Shown: positions 1 through 11,907, counted from the first letter of the stretch. The stretch is 64,000 nt of DNA from Chamaecrista fasciculata (GCA_003254925.1 QANZ01053544.1:68635-132634), one strand, 5' to 3'. Numbers and translations: made by a program. The notes: a model not told the origin generated them from the letters alone.

Positions 1-3000
1 AAAGGGAAGAAGTATATCTAGAAGCCCAAATTTCCATAGTAATCTCAAAGAAGCTTCAGCAGAACCATAAGCTAGCATATAATTCATTTCCATCATCAGC
101 CTGCCCTAAAACAATTTAAAAAGAACAAATCAGGCAGGATATTCTCCTCTTTGGAAATAATAAGGGAAAAAAACACATTAATAAACCTTATCAAGTCTTA
201 AAACCGAAGGTGAAAGATTTTTAACAAAATGAGCTGTTTCCCTGGAAAAGCCAAAGCCTAAGCGTGCAGCAATTCTAATCCCACGTAGAATGCGAGCTGC
301 AGAGAAAATGCGGTCAGAGTGTCAGACTTTTTTGTTAAACATAGAAGCAGATACCTGGGGCAATTTACCACAGGAAAATTAGGGAAATGGAGAATGAACT
401 ATTTTAGTTTTACATTGAATGTCAAGTGGTCAATAACTCACCACAATCCTCCCGAAAAGAAGTACATGGTGGAAGTACAGTTCGCACCTATTCACATAGA
501 AAATTATTATGGACAGTTCAGATTGCTAATTAGTAAAAGTATAAGAAATCAAAGCTGATAAGAGATACATGCACACTTTAGCCTTTTTAATATCTTGCAT
601 TCCTCCCAGGTAATCATAAACAATTTTTGCATATGGATCGTACATCAACCTGGAAGAGAATAAAGTTAATAACAGCACAAGGAGATGCAAAAACAACATT
701 TTCAAAAATAGCAAAGACGATGTTCAAACCCATTAATAGTAAAGTCTCGCTGCAAACAATTTCTCCAACGAAGATAATCCTTCTTGTCACAGTCATTTGG
801 TCGCTTAATATCATGATAGGTGTCCACACCCAACTTGCGTCTAGCAGTATTAAAACTTGAAACCTAATAAAAAGCACAATGGAATTATCATGATTCATAA
901 AAGAACAGATGAAATCAAGTTTAATATAATTACTACAACAGCCCTCCTTAGTAGGAAAATATCAAGAAGAATTCTAAATTTCAATGATCTAAAATTCGAT
1001 TTAATAATATCACCAAAAAAAAAGTTTGATTTTATAAAACATAACACAACCAACCTCAACAATGCTACCGTCAACGTGAACATGACATATAGGGAACCGT
1101 TTACCAATCATCTCACACCAAGAAAAAGCTCTCATCACCTACAAATTGAGATTCACCAAGAAATATAAAGATCTGAAGACAAGCACCAGTTTAACCTTTC
1201 AAATGCCATGTCATGAATTATCTTCTGTACACGACCCACTTGTTCCAAACACCACATGCTGATAAAAACACACTTGTTCTCATGCTTCTGACTGCTCTTT
1301 ATTCAACTTGGCTATTTATTCAAAGAGTCTTCCACTAAACTTTGGTAGTGATAATTAATTTGAAAATAACACAGAAGTACAAGATAAAGGTAACCTCTTT
1401 AAGCTCAGCTGAAGTTATAACATCAAAGTCCTTTGGTGTCCGCTTAAGAATAAGATCTCGTACACAACCTCCTACGAGGTATACATCATATCCTACAAGC
1501 AGAAAAAAAGGGGTTCCATATTTTACAGTAGCAGAACATTCCCAATCAAGAATCAAGTAAAACATGGTTAGCGAGAAAAAAGAAAATGTAACATTATAAT
1601 TACTTGGTAATGCAAACATACGTATTAACACTCAATCAGACACAACAACATCAATCTCAATAAAACCAAGGCCATCACCTAATATTAGTAAAGTTTAATT
1701 AACAACTGAAGGTTGCTAGTTAGCATTGCAGATCTACACCTAGAAGCCATTCACATTTATGCTAAAGTCATGAGCATAGAAGTGCTTAGACATACATCAG
1801 AGTGTGAGAGAAGAATTTGTCCAGGGTAGTTAACAGTTACAACGGCGATTAAAGTGCACTGGTGACAAGACGGGCCACATTAAAGGGCAAGCTAAGTTGC
1901 ATTAATACAGATAATTAAAAATACAAGGTAGGGGGATACGGCACAATATACTTAAACGATCATCTTTCTTATTATTCCAGAAAATATCAAAATTAATTTT
2001 AAATTTACAAATTAACCAATAGAACAAAATAAGAAAAGAAAATAAATTAAGTAATTCTGTAATTAAAAAAATCAAAAACGGTTAAAAAAAAGGTTGAATC
2101 CCCAATAAAGCAGCAAGCCCACCAAAGTATCCTACCTTGTCAATTCCATCCCAATTGTTCTGGTTTATCTTTCTCATTTCTACCCTAGTCTCTATTTACT
2201 TTACCCTGCACATTCCCGTCTACCCTATATATTCTGATTATCTGATTCATTTCATCTCAACACCAATGTCCATTCTCCCCTACCATCCATCTGTTTGATC
2301 TCTTATTACTCCAAATCAAGAGAGGTCCCTTATTTGTTTAAATTTAAGATACAAATCTGGTTTGTATTTTGCCGTACTCATAACGTATCTATACGACCAT
2401 ACCTGATACAGATAAGTTGGCCATTTGGCCGAACAGGTACAACATAATGCAGGTGTCGGTCATATTTAAGAATATATTTTCTGCAGAATCAACTGCAGTT
2501 CAACTATTACAATCAGGCATTTCCTGATTATAAACCAAATCTTTTATTCATTTGAATCATCTACCACTGTAATTCGTAAATGGGAAGTTATATCCTGTCT
2601 CTATAAAAGTCAAGAACTACTTGATTATAGCGGTAAGGAGCTAATTCCAATATCTATGTCAACAAAAAGGGATAAGAAAAACAGTAATGCAGAACCATTA
2701 TCCCAGAAACCCAGCTTAAGAATGATATAGGAGAGAAGTGAGAGCGGTATGTACCCTTTTTCTTCAGCCGATTAAGAACCTTTACAGTAGGGTTTGCGAT
2801 CATCGAATTTTTTATCCCAAGCTCTTTGGAATTTAATTTCTTCCATGCAGGACCCTTCTGATTTCCTTCACCCATTTAATAAGACCACCAAAGGAAAAAT
2901 CAGTAAAACAATACAGAACTCTATAGACCATTTCATAGAGAAACCAATAATTAAATTCTAACTTCACCAACAATTTGGTCCTTCACTTGCCTTCTTCATG

Positions 3001-3241
3001 AACTGAGCCGATGGGTTCTTCCTTCTTTACGTCCTCGGCCTCAACTGCAGCAACAGATCTCGGCACAACCTGGAAAAGAAAGAAATAAGTAATTGGAGGA
3101 GTACGTAAGAGAAAGAAGCAAGATAAAAATTCAGATGCCAGAAGCACGCACATATACCTTGCGAATGCATTGAAAGGGAGTGGGACGAAGATGAAGATTG
3201 GGCTTGCAAACAAATTTCAAGCCAGCAATCGCCATGGACAT
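1..3241 (-). CDS. Poly(A) polymerase / tRNA nucleotidyltransferase (class II) family protein, 3' end outside window
   Basis: Ten exons can be joined in frame on the minus strand: 3241-3158, 3069-2991, 2865-2755, 1492-1395, 1138-1055, 863-730, 649-577, 487-442, 296-187 and 105-1. They give 308 residues before the window ends. The nucleotidyltransferase head is clear: GGCVRDLIL at about residues 99-107, then DFDV at 113-116, which matches the GG...DxD catalytic signature with its metal-binding aspartates. RDFTING and RILRGIRIAARLGF follow, the latter typical of the template-independent CCA-adding / bacterial-type poly(A) polymerase superfamily. The N-terminus (MSMAIAGLKF..., no acidic residue in the first 28) could be an organelle transit peptide; this is inferred. 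Plants have a small family annotated as polynucleotide adenylyltransferase family proteins, distinct from the canonical CCA enzyme, and this fits it. Whether it adds CCA or poly(A) cannot be told. Intron 2 is best modelled with a GC donor. The start is the first in-frame ATG after a non-coding leader; an ATG at 3352 is also in frame. Confidence 0.9.
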
Positions 3242-3339
3242 GAACAGGGTTGCACCATGCGAGGATAAGCTTAGCAACCTCCAAGGGTTCTCATTGCGAG
3301 TGGGGTTTAGCCGTTTAGGGTTTAAGGATAAAAATAAAA

Positions 3340-4306
3340 GGCTTAAGTGCACTTTTGGTGCACTTTTGGTCCATAACTATGACAAAGGTTTCATTTTGGT
3401 CCCAAAACTTTTTTTGTTGCAATTTTGGTCCCATAACTATGACAAAGGTTTCATTTTGGTCCCATAACTTTTTTTTGTTGCAATTTTGGTCCCATAACTA
3501 TGACAAAGGTTTCATTTTGGTCCCATAACTTTTTTTGTAGCAATTTTGGTCTCATAACTTCTCAAAAGGTTCCACCGTTAGTCCCTTAGTGAATTTCATC
3601 CATATTTAGCCGTTAAGTATGACGTGGCATAGTGACTAGGATCATGATGTGGCAAAATAAAATGAAATGGACTGAAATAGGATCTATATGCAACATATTA
3701 AAACTTATCTATACCCAACCACAATATATACAAAGAGTGGTACTTCCTCTTCCTCGTCAGCCCAACGGGACTTCCTCTTCCTCGTTCCGCTTCTCGATTT
3801 GTCGTCGTCGTCGCTGCCGCTTTGGTCGTTCGACTCTGGCTGAGGATCCCATCGACTTCGTCGGTGCCTTCTGCTTGAAGTCTCTTCTTCCCCACCAGAT
3901 TGGTCCCTGTCAGTACCACTTTTTGTATATATGGTGTTTGGGTATAGATAAGTTTTAATATGTTGCATATAGATCCTATTTCAGTCCACTTCATCTTATT
4001 TTGCCACATCATGATCCTAGTCACTATGCCACTTCATACTTAACGGCTAAATATGGATGGAATTCACCAAGGGACTAACGGTGGAACCTTTTGAGAAGTT
4101 ATGAGACCAAAATTGCAACGAAAAAAAGTTATAGGACCAAAATGAAACCTTTGTCATAGTTATGAGACCAAAATTGCAACAAAAAAAGTTATGGGACCAA
4201 AATGAAACCTTTGTCATAGTTATGGGACCAAAATTGCAACAAAAAAAGTTATGGGACCAAAATGAAACCGTTGTCATAGTTATGGGACCAAAAGTGCACT
4301 TAAGCC
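3340..4306. mobile_element. Pack-MULE, copy 1, with long foldback arms and captured SF1-like fragment
   Basis: The element starts GGCTTAAGTGCAC and ends with its reverse complement. It is flanked by a perfect 9-bp direct repeat, AAAATAAAA, at 3331-3339 and 4307-4315. Perfect 9-bp duplications are the hallmark of Mutator-like transposition. Each arm is several hundred bases and holds about three imperfect tandem units of roughly 65 bp built around GGTCCCATAACTATGACAAA. The centre is a GC-rich block unlike the AT-rich arms. No transposase is present, so the element is non-autonomous. It lies about 100 bp upstream of the start codon of the minus-strand poly(A)-polymerase-like gene, so it occupies that gene's promoter side. 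Confidence 0.88.
3741..3914 (-). pseudogene. Captured fragment resembling the N-terminus of splicing factor SF1/BBP (copy 1)
   Basis: Read on the minus strand, the GC-rich core of the Pack-MULE encodes short Arg/Ser/Asp-rich blocks: [11 protein letters not shown], then SGSDDDD, then [15 protein letters not shown]. Paired SRWD and KRKSRW(A/N) motifs precede the KH-QUA2 domain in plant branchpoint-binding protein (SF1/BBP). Only this N-terminal piece is present: no KH domain, zinc knuckle or RRM follows. The open frame continues into transposon arm sequence on both sides, so it is a captured gene fragment and not a functional gene. Assignment rests on recalled motif similarity and needs a protein search. 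Confidence 0.62.
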
Positions 4307-4319
4307 AAAATAAAAAATG

Positions 4320-4850
4320 AGGTTTTCACCTTAGCCAAAATCTCAAATTGATCCCTTGTGTATGGGATAGATTTCAAATTGATCTCTTAGCTTTCATTTC
4401 TTTTAGATTGGTGTTACATGTTTCTATAATTCTTCGAATTTATTTCAAACTTACTTTTAAGATGCGATTTGACTTCATTCACTAGTGATTTTAACTTGGT
4501 CGAGAAAGAACTCTTCAAGAGTTAGCATATATATATTTGAACTCATGGCATTCGAACTTGAAATAAAAGAGATATGATTAACTTCACTTGTTTGACTATA
4601 AAACGAGTTGCTCACTTTTGAGACTCGATTTGACATCGTTTGTTGATGGTTATAAAGTATTCGTCAAAAGAAACTCGTAACTTTAGATTCGTTGTATATG
4701 AGTTTGAAATGAGAGAGATATGATCACATTCAATATCTTTGGGACCAATTTGAAAATTTTTGAAAACATATAAAATCAATTTAAAACAATAACCAATTTG
4801 AAATCATCACATACATAAAGGACCAATTTGAGTTTCGACTCACCGTCTCA
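4320..4850. repeat. Dispersed repeat, about 0.5 kb family (R1), copy 1
   Basis: The block opens with CCAAAATCTCAAATTGATCC and closes with GGACCAATTTGAG, so the ends are inverted. Internal phrases such as AACTCTTCAAGAGTTA and GATTTGAC.TC.TT are shared with blocks at 14990-15482, 47694-48183 and 58000-58390. It has no coding capacity. It lies directly beside the Pack-MULE that ends at 4306. Confidence 0.6.
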
Positions 4851-4856
4851 CCCCTT

Positions 4857-5148
4857 AGGGTGCGTTTGGATGGGGAGGTTAAGTTAAAGGAGGATAAAGG
4901 AATGGGGAGGTAATAAAGGAGAGTTAAAAAATTGGTGTTATAAAGGAGGTTTTTAATAAATGTTGTTTGGGAAATGAGAGATAAAGGAGGAATTATGATG
5001 TGAAATTATTTTAAAGGGTATGTAATGATTGTGGTGGGTTGAAATAATTGTATTGGTATTTTAAATTTGTATAGGGGTAAAAATGGTAAAAATAAAGGAG
5101 GATAAAGGAGTGGTTATTTTTTTTTTTGGGTTTTGGTGTTAAAAAAGT
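4857..5148. repeat. One arm of a GGGTGCGTTTGG-type DNA element, broken at an N
   Basis: The segment begins GGGTGCGTTTGGATGG, a terminal motif common in plant PIF/Harbinger and hAT MITEs. It continues with iterated AAAGGAGG/AAAGGAG tracts. The matching opposite end (CCATCCAAACGCACCC) is not found. The arm stops at an N (5149), after which unrelated sequence containing CAGTAACAATTGAGGGACC appears. The element is therefore truncated or misassembled here. Confidence 0.45.
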
Positions 5149-5354
5149 NCCTCGACTCAGTAACAATTGAGGGACCAAAAAGGGAGTTTGCTCATACAAA
5201 GAACTCATATGGTCCCCTCACACTCACTATCCGTGACTTCATGTCTTTGCAACTCTTCAATCAGCATAATATATTCAAGACTCAAGTGTATATATTATTT
5301 ATAAATAAATTAAAAAGAAATGAAATAAATCATGATGTGGAAGAAAGAAATGAA

Positions 5355-5470
5355 GGGCGTGTTTGGTTCTATTTTTGAAAAATACTTTTCTGTTTTAAAA
5401 AACAAAAAAATACACGTTTTTTGTTTTTAAAACCAAAAAACTATTTTGAAAAATAAAATCAAACAAGCCC
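5355..5470. repeat. Short foldback MITE
   Basis: A 116-bp AT-rich palindrome begins GGGCGTGTTTGGTTCTATTTT and ends AAAATCAAACAAGCCC. The sequence GAA occurs immediately outside both ends, compatible with a 3-bp target duplication. No coding capacity. Confidence 0.6.
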
Positions 5471-6248
5471 GAACTTTTTCAATTTTCCTTCATCTTCATC
5501 CTTTATAAACACAACAAATCACAAGAAAGTTTCAGAGTTCAAAGTGGAAAACAAAAATGAACGATATAATTGAAGTTCTTACAGATCTTCAATCCTCACG
5601 AGAAAATGCGAGAAAGAAAGAGAAGTTGAATGGAACGATAAAACCTGTGGAAGTCGAGATCTTCACCGTCACCGTTGAAGTTCAAACAACGCCGTACTGG
5701 AGCAACCTTTGACGATCGGTGCAGGCCAAATCGCGACCTCGAGCGCTTTGCTACTCTGCATTTACAATGGTCGATGAGGGTGAGGGGCTGAGATTTTAGA
5801 GACCAGAGTGAGGCTTTAAGAGATGAGAGTGAAAGGCGTTTGAATTTTGAGAGTTTGATATTTCTTATGGTGACTTTGTGGGAGAGTGTAAGAGACTGAC
5901 TTGGTGAGTGTGAGAAGAAGTGTACTCTAGAAGATTCAACAAAACTAATGCATTTTGTTTTTTCTTTCAATCAGGTCAGGTTGGATTCAAGCGGGTTAAC
6001 CCGATGACCCAATCAAACTGACTTTTATGAAAACATCAGATCCGTCTATACTCGAACTACTAAACCCGACCCGACCGAACCCGATATTTACAATCGGGTT
6101 AACCCATTTGCACACCCTTAATAACAATAACACATCATTTCTCTATCCTTCTCTCTTCTCATTTTAGCTTCATTTAAAAGTTAAAAGTAAAAAAAATTGT
6201 CAAATTACCCTATATATGGGGTGATCTGACGGTGGAAAAGTGCGGTTT
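5471..6248. other. Intergenic, possible captured or decayed gene sequence, unassigned
   Basis: The part from about 5590 to 5970 is richer in GC than its surroundings and keeps a 124-codon open frame on the minus strand. That frame has no motif I recognise and is rich in Ser, Arg and Leu. It may be a gene fragment or chance. From about 5985 to 6115 there are repeated ACCCGAC/GGGTTAACCC phrases typical of decayed MITE ends. No gene is supported. Confidence 0.35.
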
Positions 6249-6704
6249 AGGGATGACAATTTGGGTGGATCTTTAGGATATTCGTCCGAATCCACCCATA
6301 AAAAATATTCGATATCCATCGGATACAAGATATCGGATAGGATACGAATATTGAAAAATAAAAAATTAACTATCCGGTATCCGTCCGAAATGAACGAATA
6401 GTTAGGGTACCCGGTATCCGATATCCTATAATATAAATATTTTATTATATTTTATACATTTTTTACTATATTTTTAATTAATTTATTTTAATTAATGGAT
6501 ATTCGGTATCAGATATCCTATATATCCGATTTTTGAATTATGATATCCTATCATATATCTATTATTTTAGGGTATTTCGAATATTTAGGGTACCCGTCAG
6601 ATACCAGATATTAGATACGAATAGGATACGAATATTGGAGAGAATGAACGGATACAAATACGGATAGTGAAAAAACGAGCAAATACCCACCCGTTACTAT
6701 CCCT
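6249..6704. repeat. AGGGATGAC...TATCCCT dispersed element (family R2), copy 1
   Basis: The ends AGGGATGACAATTTGGGTGG and CCACCCGTTACTATCCCT are imperfect inverted repeats. The interior is a string of GGATATCCG/GATATCCGAT-like palindromic words. A related copy, interrupted by another transposon, lies at 13733-14335. From 6705 to 7354 I see only AT-rich sequence without a gene. Confidence 0.55.
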
Positions 6705-7354
6705 ATCCATAAGAGAGATGTTTTTTTATGGGGCTCCATAAGAGATCTGAAGCTCATATCTTGTTCTTGTTCGCATGATTTGTTATTTTATTGTCAATCA
6801 TTGTAATTAATTCTAAAATGTGAGCTCTACTAGTTCGTTAGTGAGAGAGATTTGGGAAACTTCTACTTATTTTATATGAGACTCTACTATATGTGATTAC
6901 TTTATGTTATATACTTTGTTATTGATATTTTGAGGATCTTGTGTTATGACTTTTTTTTTTTGGCCAAAATTGTGTTATGACTTGATCATTTCAAATTATG
7001 TATGTTCACAAATTATGATTTTGAATTGAGATTTTTGTTAAACAATTACACGGATTTTGACATTCATACTCTTCATCACTAACAAGTAACTTTATCTTAA
7101 CAATTTGAGAATAATATCTGCAAATTACTTTACTAGCATTCCTTTCAACATTCCTTTCAACATTTGTCCTGTGTGATTAAAGGCTCATTTTGATCTTAAA
7201 TGTATATATTGATGTTTATTTTAATATTTGATATTTCAAAAGATTTATATTAATCTTAAATATTGACAAAATATTTTATTTTAATATCAAACTATTAAAA
7301 TAAAATAATATTTATTTACTTTCAACGAGGCTTATGATCAAGTATACTAATTAA

Positions 7355-8916
7355 GGGTCTGTTTGGGAGCCCTCTTTTTTCAATCCAATCTCATCTCATC
7401 TCATCTCATCTCATCTCATGATTAGATGAACAGTACTGGATTGGCCTTTTTTTTCATCATCATCTCATCTCATCTCATCCACATCATCATCTCATTCACA
7501 ACATCATCTCATTTTCTCTTACAATTACTAATCTATCCCTACTTACACACCTATAATTACCTATACTTTAATACAAATATAAAAAAGAGAACTAGACAAA
7601 ATAGTAATTTTACATACCCTCATTTATTACACTTATAATTTTCTCTCTCTATCTATCATTTCTCATCATTTTTTTTATCTTTNNNNNNNNNNNNNNNNNN
7701 NNNNNNNNNNNNNNNNNNNNNNNNNNNNNNNNNNNNNNNNNNNNNNNNNNNNNNNNNNNNNNNNNNNNNNNNNNNNNNNNNNNNNNNNNNNNNNNNNNNN
7801 NNNNNNNNNNNNNNNNNNNNNNNNNNNNNNNNNNNNNNNNNNNNNNNNNNNNNNNNNNNNNNNNNNNNNNNNNNNNNNNNNNNNNNNNNNNNNNNNNNNN
7901 NNNNNNNNNNNNNNNNNNNNNNNNNNNNNNNNNNNNNNNNNNNNNNNNNNNNNNNNNNNNNNNNNNNNNNNNNNNNNNNNNNNNNNNNNNNNNNNNNNNN
8001 NNNNNNNNNNNNNNNNNNNNNNNNNNNNNNNNNNNNNNNNNNNNNNNNNNNNNNNNNNNNNNNNNNNNNNNNNNNNNNNNNNNNNNNNNNNNNNNNNNNN
8101 NNNNNNNNNNNNNNNNNNNNNNNNNNNNNNNNNNNNNNNNNNNNNNNNNNNNNNNNNNNNNNNNNNNNNNNNNNNNNNNNNNNNNNNNNNNNNNNNNNNN
8201 NNNNNNNNNNNNNNNNNNNNNNNNNNNNNNNNNNNNNNNNNNNNNNNNNNNNNNNNNNNNNNNNNNNNNNNNNNNNNNNNNNNNNNNNNNNNNNNNNNNN
8301 NNNNNNNNNNNNNNNNNNNNNNNNNNNNNNNNNNNNNNNNNNNNNNNNNNNNNNNNNNNNNNNNNNNNNNNNNNNNNNNNNNNNNNNNNNNNNNNNNNNN
8401 NNNNNNNNNNNNNNNNNNNNNNNNNNNNNNNNNNNNNNNNNNNNNNNNNNNNNNNNNNNNNNNNNNNNNNNNNNNNNNNNNNNNNNNNNNNNNNNNNNNN
8501 NNNNNNCTAATCTCATCCACTTGGATTTGGATTGACCCCTAACCCTCAATCCAAAATTTTCTCATCCTCACAATTTCCAATACCATATCACACTTTCCAA
8601 TATCATCTCATCTCAATCTCATTTCAATCAAAACACAACCAAACACCTATCATCTCATCTCATCTCATCTCATCTCATTATTTCCTACCATTTCTACCCC
8701 TATACAAATCACAAAAATCCATCTACTTTTTTCTACCAACCACAATCATTACAACCCCTTTTATATAATTTCACACCCTATTTAACATCATTCTCAATAA
8801 AATCACCCAAACACCAATACATCATCTCATCTCATCCAATTAAAAAATAATCTCATCAAATCCATTTGGATTGGATTGGATTGGATTGAATTATAATTCC
8901 ATGTCTCCCAAGACCC
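7355..8916. mobile_element. PIF/Harbinger-like foldback element containing an assembly gap
   Basis: The element begins GGGTCTGTTTGGGAG and ends CTCCCAAGACCC. The trinucleotide TAA flanks both ends (7352-7354 and 8917-8919), as expected for PIF/Harbinger insertion (3-bp TWA duplication). Subterminal sequence is a CATCT pentamer array (ATCTCATCTCATC) on both sides, with reverse-complement TTGGATTGGATTG at the right end. The centre is lost in 824 N bases, so a transposase gene inside cannot be excluded. Confidence 0.65.
7683..8506. other. Assembly gap (824 N)
   Basis: Unresolved bases. The flanking CATCT-rich low-complexity sequence on both sides is the likely cause of assembly failure. Confidence 0.99.
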
Positions 8917-9357
8917 TAACATTTTTACTGATATTTATATAATTTTAGTAAGTCTCATTTATACCTTTAAATATTTGTTGTTTACTTGTTGTTAATTATA
9001 CTCTTAAAGTTCTACATTTATTTGAATTGTATTGTAAAGTCTAACATCTTCTAAATCGTGAACAAAATGTTATGACATAACAAGTAACTTTTTTTTTGGT
9101 AAAGAACATGCAACACTTTTTTCTTCTTTATTTTAGCATCAATTTTTCTTCCGGAGTTTCACATTTATACTAATTGTATCCAAAAATGTTAATATCAATA
9201 CGTTATAAGTATTTTTTGTTAACAATTTAAAGAGTATTAATAATCTTACGTTACAATCGAAACAAATATTAAATTTTTAAGAATACAGTTGACAAAAAAA
9301 AAAGTATTACTACTACTAGAGGTGTTTTTGTTAAAATTCTAAAATGAGAAAATTTAT

Positions 9358-10532
9358 TTTTTAGTCCCTCAATTGTTACTGAGTCAACGATTTAGTCCCT
9401 GAATTATAAGAAAATACAACTCAGTCCTTCAATTATATACTTTCGTCTATGTTTTGGTCCCTCGGCTGTTAAACTTGAGTCATGAGGCTGTTAAATAATG
9501 ACGTGTCACTGTTAAGTGTGTGATGTGACTGTTGAATGCCGTGTAGGTACATAAATAATCTATCCTACTCATATTTTATTTTACACATCATAAAAATCTA
9601 ATTAAAATGAGAAAAATGCCAAAATAAAATCTGAGCCAGTTCATCCCTCATACCAAACCCAAAGATCTGAAATCAAATCTTCCATCAAGATTCATCCTCC
9701 ATATCTGAAATCAAATCTTCATCTTGCATCTTCGTCACTCATCTCGTTCATCGGGTCATCCTAGGGTTCATATCAAGATGAAGATGCAAGATGAAGATTT
9801 GATTTCATATCCTGGAGGATGAATTTCCATGGAAGATTTGATTTTAGATCCTATGGTATTGGTATTAGGATGAACTGACTCAGATTTTATTTTGGCATTT
9901 CCCATTTTTATTAGATTTGTATGATGTGTAAAATAAAATATGAGTAGGATAGTTTATTTGGGTGCCAACTCAACATTTAACAGCCACCTCAGCACTTAAC
10001 AGTGACACGTCATCACTTAACAGCCTCATGATTGAAGTTTAACAGCACCATGGAAGCTTCACGCAACACGTACGGATGAAGATCTCGAACACACAACATC
10101 TGTAATGGTACACACGAGTCCACTCACATCCTTCTCGCATGCGTTGTGATAACTCGTAGTCTTGCCTAACGACTGATGTAAGAATTGGAATGAGCATTTC
10201 ATGTAAAATGGGAACTTGTTTGACAAAGATAAATATTATTTTGGACCAATTTGTTATTAATCAAGGACTTGAAGAAAGATAAATTTTGAGAGAAAGGAGG
10301 ATTTTTAAATAAAGAATCCAGAGAAGGACCAAATAGTTGAATTTTAAAACTAAGGGACCAAATAGTTGAGTTTTACAGCTCAGAGACCTAATAGTTGAGT
10401 TTTGAAACTGAGGGACCAAATAGTTTCACACATGTGCACATGTGCACTTAACGGCTGAATCATTAATGTTAATAACAGAGAGAGACTACAGGGACTAACA
10501 AGTTATCATTTGTAATTATTGAGACCAAATAG
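9358..10532. repeat. Large foldback element upstream of the bHLH gene
   Basis: The left half (TTTAGTCCCTCAATTG..., TGACGTGTCACTGTTAAG, CTATCCTACTCATATTTTA) reappears inverted in the right half (TAAAATATGAGTAGGATAG, CTTAACAGTGACACGTCA, GGGACCAAATAGTTGA). The best-paired stem is about 9540-9965 and encloses a smaller palindrome of AAATCTTCATCTTGCATCTT-like sequence. About 160 bp near 10050-10210 is present only on the right side. No coding sequence. The 430 bp before it (8920-9357) show nothing recognisable. Confidence 0.6.
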
Positions 10533-10642
10533 TAGGTTTCCTCTTAACAATAAATAAATAAATATATCCTATTATTACAATATTGCATTGATTGTTTAAT
10601 TGGTGTGTGGAGTTTGTTATCTATATATATAGAGAGAGGTGG

Positions 10643-10651
10643 CTATAAATA
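10643..10651 (+). promoter_or_regulatory. TATA box of the bHLH gene
   Basis: CTATAAATA sits about 220 bp upstream of the bHLH start codon. It is followed by a CT-rich leader (TCTCTCTCAGC, CTCTCTTTCCCC) typical of a plant 5' UTR. Confidence 0.55.
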
Positions 10652-10870
10652 TAGGTAAATGTGGATTCTTGGTTGGTTTATTGAGCGACTCAATAACCAA
10701 GTCGTCGGCTTGAACTATCATTACCTCACTGTTCCTCACTCTGCCACTTGCTGCTGCTTCAGTTCTTGCTCTGTTTCTCTCTCAGCTTTTTCACACCCTC
10801 CTTCACTTCCTACTTCTCCCTTCAATTAATTTCTCTCTTTCCCCATTCTTAATTAGCTTCTTCTTTATAT

Positions 10871-11874
10871 ATGATGGCCACCACCACTCCTGATGACATC
10901 TCCGTCGTCGGAATTCGGTCTTCCTCTTCCTCCAAGGTTAGATTCTAAATTCAATCGACTCATTCATTCCGATCCCTGATTTTAATTTAATATAGGAGGT
11001 GGCAACAGAAGAAGGAAGGAACAAAAAGCAGAAGAAGAGCTGCAATAGTAGTAATGGGAATGGTGTGAGTGTATTGATGATGAAACAAACGGAAAATAAT
11101 AATCCAAAAGCGGGAAACAAGAAATTTGCACAACAGCCCCCAACAGGAGGCTATATCCATGTCAGAGCTCCACGGGGTCAAGCAACAGATAGCCACAGCC
11201 TTGCCGAAAGGGTAAACATTAAAATCATTGGAGGATCATATATATATTTATATAGATTGATTGATTCCTAAAATGTCGCTTCATCAGGTGAGAAGAGAAA
11301 AAATAAGTGAGAGGATGAAGATGTTGCAGCGACTTGTTCCAGGTTGTGATAAGGTAAAATTGTATGAGTAAATTAACAATTTACTCCTTCATATCAACAA
11401 ATTAACAATTTAGTTCTTAAAAATTGAAATATACAATTTAATTTCTAAAAAATTAAAACATCATACCCTTTAATCTTTGAAAAATTAAAATACTATACTA
11501 TTTAGTTTATAAAAATAATTAAAAAAATATTTTAGTCTTGATTTTTAAAGAATTAAATTATGTATTTTAACACTTCAATAACAGAATTGTCAGCATTTTT
11601 TGCCAACCAAATTGTTAATTAACTTTTATATGTGCACACACGGAGGTTTCTCTCTTCTGCTAATTTTATGCTTTGGGTTCCTGATAATTTTATAGGTGAC
11701 TGGAAAAGCTCTTGTGCTAGACGAAATAATTAATTATGTTCAGTCGCTACAGAATCAAGTCCAGGTATCTATATCTATAATATAATTATATAATAAATCA
11801 ACTTTTTTTCTTCCTCTGTTACTTCCATCTTTATATTTTTCCTACGACGTTAATTGTTGAGTTAGCAAAAGAAA

Positions 11875-11907
<33 letters not shown>

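Noticed and set aside
5596-5970. 124-codon minus-strand open frame as a gene
   Set aside because: Biased composition, no motif, no exon neighbours in frame and no promoter context. Kept only as an unassigned segment.
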